From: Massilia aurea
GTDB taxonomy: Bacteria > Pseudomonadota > Gammaproteobacteria > Burkholderiales > Burkholderiaceae_D
Direction: 5' to 3'
DNA: 64,000 bases
Assembly: GCF_024753205.1 (NCBI RefSeq)
Contig: NZ_JANUGZ010000002.1
Location: forward strand, 868,001 to 932,000
Positions 31,479-40,005 of this stretch are shown piece after piece. The notes beneath the pieces were generated by a model. That model saw only the letters and a program-made list of their open reading frames with translations. It ran no database searches and was not told the origin of the DNA. A program made the translations under genes and the position numbers. Position 1 is the first letter of the stretch, and each line of letters opens with the position of its first letter.

Positions 31479-34313
31479 TTGAATATTCCTACCCTGATGG
31501 TCCCCCTGATGCTGGCCGCTGCGCCGGCCTCCGGCCCGGCCCAGGCGCAGCCCCCCGCCCCTGCATCGTCATCGGCAGCCGCGCCGGTGCCGGCGATCGC
31601 GTTTGACAAACTGGTGCTGCCCAACGGCCTGCAAGTGATCCTGGTCGAAGACAAGCGCCTGCCGATCGTGGCCGTTAACCTGTGGTACCACGTCGGGCCG
31701 GCCAACGAGGCGCCCGGCCTGACGGGCTTTGCCCACCTGTTCGAGCACATGATGTTCGCGGCCACCGCGCACATCCCGCGCGGCATGGCCGACCGCCTGC
31801 TCGAAGGCGCCGGCGCGACCGACAGCAACGGCGGCACGGGTTACGACAGCACCAGCTACTACGACACCGTGCCGTCGAACCAGCTCGAACTGGCGCTGTG
31901 GGTGCACGCCGACCGCATGGGCTACCTGCTCGACGTGCTCGACCAGCAGGCGCTGACCAACCAGCAGGACGTGGTGCGCAACGAGCGGCGCCAGACCGTC
32001 GAGGGCGAGCCGTATGGCATCGTCGAGGAAGCGCTGGCGCGCACGCTGTTCCCGCAGGGGCACCCGTACGCGGCCTCGATCATCGGTTCGCACGCCGATA
32101 TCCAGAGCGCCCGCCTGGAAGACGTGCGCGCCTTCTTTACCCAATACTATGGCCCCAACAATGCCAGCCTGGTGATCGCCGGCGACATCGACAAGCAGAC
32201 CGTGCGCGATCTGGTCACGCGCTACTTCGGCGGCCTGCGCCGTGGACCGGACGTGGTGCGTCCGCACGTGGTCACGCCCCCGATCACGGCCGAACGCCGC
32301 GTCGTTGTGCGCGACCGCGTCGAGCTGCCGCGCGTGTTCATGGGCTGGCTCACGCCGCCGGCGTACCAACCGGGCGACGCCGAACTGATGGTGGCTGCCA
32401 CGATCCTGGGCGGCGGCAAGTCGAGCCGCCTGTACAAATCGCTCGTCTACGAACGCCAGATCGCGCAGGACGTCTCGGCCTCGCAAGGCTCGCTGGGCCT
32501 GGCCTCGACTTTCGTCATCGACGTGACGGCGCGCGCCGGCCACACGCCGCAAGAGATCGAAGCGGCGATCGACGCCGAACTGGCTTTGCTGCGCACCGAA
32601 GGCCCGACGGCGCGCGAGGTCGAACGCGCGCGCAACAGCCTGGAGACGTCGCTGCTGGCGTCGCTGGAAAAGCTGGGCGGCGATGGTCTGGCCGAGCAGC
32701 TCAATCACTACAACCTGTACACGGGCGACCCGGGCTACCTGGACAAGGACCTGGCGCGCTTGCGCCGCATCGACGCCGCCGCCGTCCAGCGCGCGGTGCA
32801 GACCTGGCTGCCAGAGCAGGCGCGCGCCGTCGTCACGGGCGTGCCGGGCAAGCCGAAGGTGGACGATCCGCGCGCGGGCAAGCCCGCCCGCGCCGTGGCC
32901 GCGCCGACGCCGGTGGCGCCGGTCAACGTGGCAGAAGCATGGCGTGCAACGCCGCCCAAGGCCGGCCCGACGCCGCGCTTCAAGCAGCCACGCGGCGAGA
33001 CCTTCACGCTGGCCAATGGCCTGACCGTCATCCACTACCGCAATCCGGCGCTGCCGCTCGTGTCGAGCCAGCTCGTGGTGCGCAGCGGTGGCGCCGCCAA
33101 CCCATCCGACCTGCCCGGCCTGGCCGGCTTTACCGCCCAGATGCTGGAAGAAGGCACGGCCACGCGCAGCGCGCCGGCCATTGCCGACGACATCGCCCAG
33201 CTGGGCGCGTTCATGGACACGGGCAGCAGCGACGACGTCTCCACCGTCTCGCTGCTGGCCCTGACGTCCACGTTCTCTCGCGCGCTGGAAATCGTCGCCG
33301 ACATCGTCCAGCGCCCGGCGTTCCCTGCCGCCGAGATCGAACGCCAGCGTCAGGACCGCCTTGGCGCGCTCACGCAGCAGCGCGACGACCCGGAAACCGT
33401 TGCTGCGCTGGCGGCGGCAGGTGCGCTGTTCGGTGCCGGCCATCCGAAAGGCTATGGCCAGCTTGGCCTGGAGCCCGCCATCCGGCGCACGACGCGCGAC
33501 GACATCGTCGGCTTCTGGCGCCGCCACTACGTGCCGTCGAACGCGGCGCTGGTGGTCACGGGCGACATCACGCGCGCCGAACTGGAAGCGCTGGCGCAGG
33601 CGCAGTTCGGCGGCTGGACGGCGGCCGAGGCACCAGCGGCTTCGGTTGGCCCGGCCAGGCCGACCACTGCGCGCCTGGTTGTGATCGACCAGCCGGACGC
33701 CGGCCAGACGGCGCTGCAGGTGGCGACGATGGGCCCGGCGCGCGACACACCCGATTTCCCGGCGCTGCAAATCATGAACGGGGTGCTGGGCGGGATGTTC
33801 TCGAGCCGGCTCAACAACAATCTGCGCGAGACGCGCGGGCTCACGTACGGGATCCATTCGCACTTCGACTACGACCGCCAGCCGGCGCCGTTTTCGGTGG
33901 AAGCGAGCGTGCAGCAGAATGCGACCGGCGAAGCGGTGCGCGAAATCCTGCGCGAAGTCGCGCTGCTGCGCGAGCAGCCGATTTCCAGCGACGAACTGAC
34001 CGCGGCGCGCAATGCGCAGCTGCTGTCGCTGCCGGGACAGTTCGAGACCAACGCCGACATCGGCGCCAGCCTGACGGAGTTGTTCGTCTATGGTTTGCCG
34101 GCGGATTACTACGACAGCCTGGCCACGCGCCTGGCGACCGTCGGCGTCGACGACGTGCAGGCGGTCGCGCGCCGCTGGTTTGACCCTGACCGGATGATCG
34201 TGGTGGCGGTCGGTGAACGGAAAAAGATTCTGCCGCAGTTGCAGAAGCTGGGACTGGGGCAGCCGGAGATTCGGGATGACGATGGGCAGGTGCCAATCCG
34301 GTCCGGGCGCTAA
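31479..34313 (+). CDS. Periplasmic M16 family zinc metallopeptidase (two-domain, pitrilysin/insulinase-like)
   Basis: This 944-residue secreted peptidase has a signal peptide (LNIPTLMVPLMLAAAPASGPAQA). The first M16 half has the inverted zinc motif HLFEH (about residue 90) and the downstream Glu in VEEALARTLFPQGHPYA. The second half, from about 500, lacks HxxEH (GLAGFTAQMLEEGTATR), as expected for the inactive partner domain. It ends with the R/Y segment LRETRGLTYGIHSHF. TTG 31479 is preferred because TCTGGAG (31468-31474) precedes it and a signal peptide begins there; the open frame begins at 31374. The substrate is unknown, probably peptides. Confidence 0.88.
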   Translation: MNIPTLMVPLMLAAAPASGPAQAQPPAPASSSAAAPVPAIAFDKLVLPNGLQVILVEDKRLPIVAVNLWYHVGPANEAPGLTGFAHLFEHMMFAATAHIPRGMADRLLEGAGATDSNGGTGYDSTSYYDTVPSNQLELALWVHADRMGYLLDVLDQQALTNQQDVVRNERRQTVEGEPYGIVEEALARTLFPQGHPYAASIIGSHADIQSARLEDVRAFFTQYYGPNNASLVIAGDIDKQTVRDLVTRYFGGLRRGPDVVRPHVVTPPITAERRVVVRDRVELPRVFMGWLTPPAYQPGDAELMVAATILGGGKSSRLYKSLVYERQIAQDVSASQGSLGLASTFVIDVTARAGHTPQEIEAAIDAELALLRTEGPTAREVERARNSLETSLLASLEKLGGDGLAEQLNHYNLYTGDPGYLDKDLARLRRIDAAAVQRAVQTWLPEQARAVVTGVPGKPKVDDPRAGKPARAVAAPTPVAPVNVAEAWRATPPKAGPTPRFKQPRGETFTLANGLTVIHYRNPALPLVSSQLVVRSGGAANPSDLPGLAGFTAQMLEEGTATRSAPAIADDIAQLGAFMDTGSSDDVSTVSLLALTSTFSRALEIVADIVQRPAFPAAEIERQRQDRLGALTQQRDDPETVAALAAAGALFGAGHPKGYGQLGLEPAIRRTTRDDIVGFWRRHYVPSNAALVVTGDITRAELEALAQAQFGGWTAAEAPAASVGPARPTTARLVVIDQPDAGQTALQVATMGPARDTPDFPALQIMNGVLGGMFSSRLNNNLRETRGLTYGIHSHFDYDRQPAPFSVEASVQQNATGEAVREILREVALLREQPISSDELTAARNAQLLSLPGQFETNADIGASLTELFVYGLPADYYDSLATRLATVGVDDVQAVARRWFDPDRMIVVAVGERKKILPQLQKLGLGQPEIRDDDGQVPIRSGR

Positions 34314-34351
34314 TACCTGTTACCTGCCGAAACTACTCGAGCGGTCACTGC

Positions 34352-35347
34352 TTACTCGCGGTAACGTGCAGAGAGCCGCTCGGGAATCAGTCCCAGAACA
34401 GCGAGCTCGGGAACGATAATGCCAAACAGGGCATGATGAAACTTGGCGTACACACCGTTTTCCCGCGCGTAGGTTTCGGCCGCGCCCACCGGCCAGCCGC
34501 ACTGGGTGAAGACAGGCGTAGGCAGCATCAGATCGCGCGCCAGGGCACAGGCGTCGGCGGCAAAGTCTTCGCGCTCAGTCATATCGTGCGGCGCCAGCGT
34601 GGTGAGAAAGTCTTGCACATATTGAAATCCGAAATTTGTATGACGTGACTCATCTCTCAGGATCAGCTGCAAGCCCTGCTTGAGGACCGGGTCGTGGGAT
34701 TCACTGACGGCGATGCGGAACGATGCAAGCGCCAGACCTTCGATGATGACTTGCATGCCGATCAATTTGATGTCCCATTGCGACGACGCCATGATCGCAT
34801 CCAGCAGGGCCTTCAAGCGCGCTGAAACCGGATACGCGTAGGGAAAGCTGCGCTGAAGGTATTTGGTGAAGAATTCGACATGGCGTGCCTCATCGGACAC
34901 CTGCGAGGCTGCAAACAGCTTGGCGTCGAGGGTGGGCGCGCCGACGCATAGCTGTGCCGATACCAGCAGTGCTCCCTGTTCACCATGCCTGAACTGATTG
35001 ATATGCCAGACATGTTCGCGCTGATAGAACGCGAATTTTTCTGCCTGCGGCATTCGGCGGTAAGGCTCGAACCCGCGCCAGGGGCTGCTGTCGTTCAACC
35101 AGGCATCGATCGCCGATCGTTGCGTAGCCGGCATATCCCGGTTGAACAATGGACTGCCGGCAGCTTGCCAGTCGATGTCCTTGTCCGCATCCCAGCTCAG
35201 ATTTTTCGCGAGCTCATACAGCCGTGTGTTGCGGACGTCTCCCTGTCCATACAGCCAGTCGTAAGCACCAATGAGCGGCATGAAAAAATGTTCCGGTGTG
35301 CCGTGATCGGGCGTCGCGCCATTGCTGCTGTCCTGGTTGAACGACAT
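34352..35347 (-). CDS. Ferritin-like diiron oxygenase (candidate biosynthetic enzyme)
   Basis: This 331-residue helical protein shows the full carboxylate-bridged diiron ligand set. E123 (HGEQGALL), E153/H156 (SDEARHVEFF), E203 (IIEGLALASF) and E233/H236 (RDESRHTNFG) make the E–ExxH–E–ExxH pattern of ferritin-like oxidases. These include AurF-type N-oxygenases, R2-like oxidases and tRNA hydroxylases. The substrate is unknown. GGGAG before ATG 35347 sets the start. It is the last gene of a one-direction cluster with DCC, MenD-like and pyruvyl-transferase-like genes, which suggests oxidation of a small molecule or a cluster product. Confidence 0.75.
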   Translation of the reverse strand: MSFNQDSSNGATPDHGTPEHFFMPLIGAYDWLYGQGDVRNTRLYELAKNLSWDADKDIDWQAAGSPLFNRDMPATQRSAIDAWLNDSSPWRGFEPYRRMPQAEKFAFYQREHVWHINQFRHGEQGALLVSAQLCVGAPTLDAKLFAASQVSDEARHVEFFTKYLQRSFPYAYPVSARLKALLDAIMASSQWDIKLIGMQVIIEGLALASFRIAVSESHDPVLKQGLQLILRDESRHTNFGFQYVQDFLTTLAPHDMTEREDFAADACALARDLMLPTPVFTQCGWPVGAAETYARENGVYAKFHHALFGIIVPELAVLGLIPERLSARYRE

Positions 35348-35349
35348 GG

Positions 35350-35760
35350 CTAGCTCCCGCGAGGCGTATCGTCGGACGGGTCGATCGGGCCGCGTCCCAG
35401 CAGATACAGCGACGCGTTCCGTCCTGTCACCAGCAGCGGATAAAGAATTCGTGCTGCGCGCGGTCGAGAAAAAATGGAGGCCGTCAGCTTGTTGAACCAC
35501 GACGACCGTGTCGACATCAGCGCCAGGCGTTGCATGCATTCCGCACCATGAAACAGCTTGCCATCAACGGACAGGATCATCCCGGCGTTGATGTCCAGCC
35601 CGACGCCACGCAACGCCTTGACCAGCGCCGGTGCATCGCGTGCATTCATCATGACGAAGTGCGCCAGCGCGCGCTCGAGGCGCACTTTCTGCATGTAGCG
35701 ATTGCAGAACGGACAGTCGCCATCGTAAAGCAGGAAGTTGGAAGGAAAGTCAGGTGTCAT
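35350..35760 (-). CDS. DCC family thiol-disulfide oxidoreductase-like protein (DUF393)
   Basis: This 136-residue thioredoxin-fold-like protein has the signature YDGDCPFCNRYM (CxxC near residues 16-19), followed by VMMNARDAPALVKALRGVGLDINAGMILSVDGKLFHGAECMQRLALM. This is the standard DCC layout. DCC proteins often accompany HTTM (vitamin-K carboxylase-like) membrane proteins and may carry redox equivalents; here two HTTM-type genes lie upstream in the same cluster. Its ATG at 35760 overlaps the end of the MenD-like gene by 11 bases, and the diiron gene starts three bases after its stop. Confidence 0.85.
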   Translation of the reverse strand: MTPDFPSNFLLYDGDCPFCNRYMQKVRLERALAHFVMMNARDAPALVKALRGVGLDINAGMILSVDGKLFHGAECMQRLALMSTRSSWFNKLTASIFSRPRAARILYPLLVTGRNASLYLLGRGPIDPSDDTPRGS

Positions 35761-37513
35761 GCCGCATCTCTATCTGGCTCGCATCGGCCGCGGCAACCAT
35801 TGCCGCGAACAACAGAACGGTCTGATCGCCGTGCCGCGACGGCGGTATCACGGCCTCGATCAAGTGGATTCCGGTGCCCCTGGCATAAGCGTCGATGCTG
35901 TCGCCAAGCGCGCCTGGATTGTCACAGCGGCTGGCTGTGATGTGAAATCCGCTCGCGATTGCCACCACATTGCAGCCATTGCTGCCTCGCACTGCGGCGG
36001 CATATCCCTCAATGCCGCTGCACGGCAGATAATCGAACAGCCCGCCGCCGGCATTGTTCAGCACGACAATCAGGGCCCGCTCTGGAATATGCGAAGCCAG
36101 TTGCAATGCGGCGATGTCGTAAAGAAACGCCTGGTCTCCAAGGATCAGCAGACCGTCCGATCTGCTGACCAGCAATTCGCCGAAGAACTGCGCCAGTGTG
36201 CCTTCGATCCCACTCGCGCCACGCGCCCCATAGATGGCTTCCCGGGTGTGCGAACGGCTATCCAGCAGCAAATTGGCCAGGCGTATTGTCAGCGAATTGG
36301 CCAAGTGGACGAGACCGTATTCAGCTGATTCGAGCAATGCGCCAATGACCGCGAGCCCGCACCAGGAATGCTGCTGCCGCGTGACCATCATGGCCCGTTG
36401 GTCAGCCGCCAGCAGGGCATTCTGCCATCCCGCATCCGGCGGCGGCAATGCTGAGAGCAGCGCGTCGAGGACGGATTCCTCCAATGGGAGACTCTGGACC
36501 AGGTTAGGGTGCAGCATGTTCTTGCACGGCGCAAGCGCCAGTTTGACCACGGGCGCTGGCAAGTCTGCCAGGTAGCGCTGCATGGTATGCGATACCGGAA
36601 TCTGGCCGATGCGGATCACCATATCGGGCGGTTCAAAGCGCAGCCAGGCACTGAGCACCAACGCATCCATTGACGCCAAGCACAGCTCTGCCACATCGGA
36701 GCGCCGCAGGCCGGAGCAGGCATCGGCCATGACCAGCCAGCCGGCCGATCGAACGAAGCGCATGACGATGCGCCGCTCGGCCTGTCCCAGCTCACCTATG
36801 ACGATCAGCCCTCGGCGCGCGCGCGCTGCAGCAGCCAGGCACATGGGATTGCAGCGGGCGGCATCCGGCCCCGCGGCATGCAGGGTCGGCGCATCCGGCG
36901 CCGGCAACACGGTGGTCAGGGCGGCACTGGCCGTTGCTGGCTGCCAGCCGCTGTCCAGTTCCGTCGGGCAGATCTGCGCGGGCATTGGCAGGTTGATGTG
37001 GATTGGACCGGCATCGGCCAAGCCGGTCAACTGCCCCCGCAGCAAACTGCACAGGGACGACAGAGATGCAGCCTCTGCATCGGGCAGCGGCAAGTCGATC
37101 GTGCGGCTGACAAACGCGGCACAAGCAGCGATCTGGTCCACCGTCTGCGGCATGTCGGTGGCGCCATGCCACTGGTCGCGGTCGGCCGTCAGTACAATCA
37201 GCGGCAAGTGCGCTGCACGCGCCTCCATCAAGGCAGGAATCAGATTGCCGACGGCCGAACCCGAGGTCACGGACACCAGTACCGGCCCGCCACCCGCGCG
37301 CGCCATGCCGACGGCCAGGAAGCCTGCACAGCGCTCATCAGCGGGAGCAGGGCTGCATCGCAAGGCCGGATGGGCATGCGCGAGCAAATTGAACATGGCA
37401 TTGCGGCCACCGGAGCACGATACCGCTCTGCGAACCCCGGCGCGGACCAGCTCGTCGATCACCAGCGCGCACCAGAATGCGTTCAGGTTGCGCAGGCGTA
37501 GCGGCAGAGTCAT
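35750..37513 (-). CDS. MenD-like thiamine-diphosphate enzyme
   Basis: This 587-residue ThDP enzyme is related to MenD (SEPHCHC synthase). The N-terminal domain has LNAFWCALVIDELVRAGV, then SCSGGRNAMFN where MenD has PGSRSTPL. PADERCAGFLAVGMA keeps the cofactor Glu (E60). TSGSAVGNLIPALMEA and LTADRDQ follow. The C-terminal ThDP motif is GDQAFLYD (GD near 459-460) with NNAGGG 26 residues later (486-491). Cofactor binding should be intact, but the isochorismate-binding loop is changed. No other men gene is present, so a different 2-oxoacid carboligation or decarboxylation is likely. The ATG overlaps the upstream stop by four bases (37510-37513). Confidence 0.75.
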   Translation of the reverse strand: MTLPLRLRNLNAFWCALVIDELVRAGVRRAVSCSGGRNAMFNLLAHAHPALRCSPAPADERCAGFLAVGMARAGGGPVLVSVTSGSAVGNLIPALMEARAAHLPLIVLTADRDQWHGATDMPQTVDQIAACAAFVSRTIDLPLPDAEAASLSSLCSLLRGQLTGLADAGPIHINLPMPAQICPTELDSGWQPATASAALTTVLPAPDAPTLHAAGPDAARCNPMCLAAAARARRGLIVIGELGQAERRIVMRFVRSAGWLVMADACSGLRRSDVAELCLASMDALVLSAWLRFEPPDMVIRIGQIPVSHTMQRYLADLPAPVVKLALAPCKNMLHPNLVQSLPLEESVLDALLSALPPPDAGWQNALLAADQRAMMVTRQQHSWCGLAVIGALLESAEYGLVHLANSLTIRLANLLLDSRSHTREAIYGARGASGIEGTLAQFFGELLVSRSDGLLILGDQAFLYDIAALQLASHIPERALIVVLNNAGGGLFDYLPCSGIEGYAAAVRGSNGCNVVAIASGFHITASRCDNPGALGDSIDAYARGTGIHLIEAVIPPSRHGDQTVLLFAAMVAAADASQIEMRHDT

Positions 37514-38946
37514 CCACAGTACTCCGCTGACGTCTCGGCGAGCAGAGCTTGCATGGCCGGGCTCAATGGCGGCAGGTAGCGGGCCCAGGGCAGGCCGGCA
37601 TCGAGCGTGTGCACGTGACTGGCTGATGCCTGCACCGCCTGGACCAGCGCCCGCCCCATCTCGCCCAGGCGCCGCAACTGCAATGCATGACCGAGCAAGA
37701 TCGTTTGACGCACCGCTGCACCCTTCTCGAGCAAGCGTGTGGAGAGCTCCTGCAATTCGGCACACAACGCGATGCTGTCGGTTCTCAGCAGCAGATCGTC
37801 CAATCCCATATCCCGGTAGAGCGCCTCGAGGCGCCCGTCCATCGAAACAGCGATACAGGGCACGCGTCCGAGCAACGCCAGGATGGCGGCATGGAAGCGG
37901 TTGCTGACGACGAAGTCGGCGCCCCCCAGCAAGGCGGCTATGCTTTCCGGCGTGCTGGCGCGCGCTGGCACCACCTTGGTCTGGATCGCCACCCGCGCAT
38001 TGATGTCCGCGCAGATGACGCTGTCGACACCGTCCATTGCCAACAATACCGGCACTTTGTTCAAGCGCTGCCGGCACCAGTCGATATAAGCCGCGTACTG
38101 TTGCACGTAATGCTCGTAGCGCTGGCGCTGGCTGTCATCGAAACAATGAAAGTAGGCGCCGTTGAACTGGGTGTCCCGATAACGGCCGGTGGCGGAGAAG
38201 ACCTCCAGTTTTTGCCGGTCGAGCCTGACGGGCCACCAGAACGGATTTACCGGACAGATCACCACATAAGCGCCATCGCTGCCGTAGGTCTGCCTGGCTT
38301 CGCGCAACGCACGGCTATCCGCACCGGGCGCACCGTACGCCCACGCCGGATCGGCGCCCAGCATTGCAGGCAGTCCATGTGCTTGCATCGATGCGACAGA
38401 GTCGCGGTTGCGGCAGAAAATGCTGCAGCCGCCACTATGCTCCTGGACAAAGGTCAGCAACCGCGCGGACATGGCATCCGTTTCAATGCCAAATGCGATA
38501 GCGGGCTTGCCGTTGCGCCGACGTTGCGCCAGCGCGGCCACGAAAAACATCGCCAGGTCGTCCGAAAAGGTAGAGGTAAACAGGCTGCCCTCGGCGACGA
38601 TCACCGCGTCCGCATTCACCAGGCGGTCCTTGACGAATGTTGGCAGGTAGCTGTCGATCGCCAGCTGTTCGGTATTGTCGAATTGTGCAAACGGGATGGC
38701 GCGCCCCAGCACGGTCATGCGGGGCCGGCAGCCAGGCACCAAATGACGTACGTGACGTATCGTTTCCGCCGCCCGCAAATCGGCTCCCAGATTGCCGTTG
38801 CCGCAATAGCTGACCACCACTGGCCGCCACGCCGCGCCTTGCCGCGGCGCCGCGGGATCGTCCAGCACCTCGATACTGTGCTGCAGATGGCGCTGGTAGG
38901 TCTGGTCGGGATCTGCCGCAATCAATAATTCATCGTTCCAGCCCAT
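37510..38946 (-). CDS. Polysaccharide pyruvyl transferase family protein
   Basis: This 478-residue cytoplasmic protein has a CsaB/WcaK-type N-terminal lobe (PVVVSYCGNGNLGADLRAAETIRHV) and ADAVIVAEGSLFTSTFSDDL in the middle. The C-terminal lobe has LLGGADFVVSNRFHAAILALLGRVPCIAVSMDGRLEALYRDMGL, matching the conserved RFHaaIlA block. Family members transfer pyruvate from PEP to sugars or act in related GT-B-like reactions. Whether the catalytic residues are present cannot be judged by eye. GGAGG precedes ATG 38946 at eight to nine bases. Coupling to the MenD-like gene suggests a joint pathway. The acceptor is unknown. Confidence 0.75.
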   Translation of the reverse strand: MGWNDELLIAADPDQTYQRHLQHSIEVLDDPAAPRQGAAWRPVVVSYCGNGNLGADLRAAETIRHVRHLVPGCRPRMTVLGRAIPFAQFDNTEQLAIDSYLPTFVKDRLVNADAVIVAEGSLFTSTFSDDLAMFFVAALAQRRRNGKPAIAFGIETDAMSARLLTFVQEHSGGCSIFCRNRDSVASMQAHGLPAMLGADPAWAYGAPGADSRALREARQTYGSDGAYVVICPVNPFWWPVRLDRQKLEVFSATGRYRDTQFNGAYFHCFDDSQRQRYEHYVQQYAAYIDWCRQRLNKVPVLLAMDGVDSVICADINARVAIQTKVVPARASTPESIAALLGGADFVVSNRFHAAILALLGRVPCIAVSMDGRLEALYRDMGLDDLLLRTDSIALCAELQELSTRLLEKGAAVRQTILLGHALQLRRLGEMGRALVQAVQASASHVHTLDAGLPWARYLPPLSPAMQALLAETSAEYCG

Positions 38947-39021
38947 CGATCACATCCTCCGTCTGTATCGCGTCGAACTAAAGCGCGCGAACGGCAACTG
39001 CACCGCCGACGCGCGCCCTCA

Positions 39022-39930
39022 TCAGCCTGCTTTTTTGGCTGGATACTTGACAGACAAGGCCATCAAGACGCAATTCAAGCCGACGTCGAATGGAGGATAG
39101 TCATTGTTGTACTTGTAAGTTTCCATATACGCGTACATATTGGCGTCGGGCGTTTCTTTCGCCAGCGTTTTCACCAGCGCCACCACTGCCGATGCCGGCC
39201 ATGTGAATGTCGCCTGATTGGGCAGTGCCGAAAATGCCTGATACAGCCAGTTGATCAGGTAAGTTTGCTGATCGCTGGTGAAATTTACATTGCTCATCAG
39301 ATTGCTCAGCCGCTGCCATTTTAGCGGTGTCGACAGGTTCAGCCAGACCGAGATATTTTCGTTGAATTGCAGGACCTGATCCGGCGTCAATCCTGCCTTG
39401 GCGCCGGCGGCTGCGGCACCAGACTTATCGCCCTTTTCCATGTCGGCAATCATCATCGCCATGAAAGCCATATTACCGGCCTTGAAAGCAATATCGACAA
39501 TGTCCTTCGTTACGCCCCACACGGACTTGGCAACGTCCTTCCAGGTCGATACCTTGTCTTCGGCCGGAATTTCGTTTGCCTGATCGACGGCTGCCCCGAC
39601 GTTTTCCTGGTTCTCTTCCAGTTGCAGGTTGGCTGCGGGATCGTCATCGACGACGACTTCATTCGGGGGCGGTTCTCCGCCTTCCGCGGCGGCGCCCTCG
39701 GCCGCTCCAGCTTCACCGCCTTCCGCCGCTGCCGCCTCGCCGCCTTCCGCCGCTGCCGCTTCGCCGCCTTCCGCCGCTGCCGCTTCGCCACCTTCCGCCG
39801 CTGCAGCCTCGCCGCCTTCCGCCGCTGCCGCTTCGCCGCCTTCCGCCGCTGCCGCGGCCGCTTCGCCACCTTCCGCTGCTGCCGCTACTGCTTCTCCGCC
39901 CTCTGCTGCTGCCGCTACTGCTCCGCCCAT
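39022..39930 (-). CDS. Ala/Glu/Gly tandem-repeat protein with unique C-terminal domain
   Basis: This 302-residue protein has two parts. Residues 6-88 are about ten units of A-A-A-A-E-G-G-E and shorter variants, highly acidic and probably disordered or elongated. Residues 125-302 form a distinct domain with WKDVAKSVWGVTKDIVDIAF, a small hydrophobic helix (AGNMAFMAMMIADM), LTPDQVLQFNENISVWLNL and aromatic MYAYMETYKYNNDYPPFDVG. There is no signal peptide. AAGGGGA before ATG 39930 supports the start. I know no family. It could be a scaffold, a carrier or a modified substrate of the cluster enzymes. Confidence 0.7.
   Translation of the reverse strand: MGGAVAAAAEGGEAVAAAAEGGEAAAAAAEGGEAAAAEGGEAAAAEGGEAAAAEGGEAAAAEGGEAAAAEGGEAGAAEGAAAEGGEPPPNEVVVDDDPAANLQLEENQENVGAAVDQANEIPAEDKVSTWKDVAKSVWGVTKDIVDIAFKAGNMAFMAMMIADMEKGDKSGAAAAGAKAGLTPDQVLQFNENISVWLNLSTPLKWQRLSNLMSNVNFTSDQQTYLINWLYQAFSALPNQATFTWPASAVVALVKTLAKETPDANMYAYMETYKYNNDYPPFDVGLNCVLMALSVKYPAKKAG
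39690..39915. repeat. 24-base coding tandem repeat
   Basis: The unit CCTTCCGCCGCTGCCGCTTC plus GCCG is repeated about eight times with point changes and a few expanded units. It lies in frame inside the gene at 39022-39930, so copy number can change without a frameshift. Confidence 0.85.
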
Positions 39931-40005
39931 GGTATTCCCCTTAGATTAGGTCTCGCTCATCGATAAAAAATTGGGGCACTCTTCACCCCTGCTCACTTAC
40001 CAGCA

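Noticed and set aside
39690-39915. CRISPR-like array
   Set aside because: The 24-base units are contiguous without spacers and are in frame within a gene, so this is a coding repeat.
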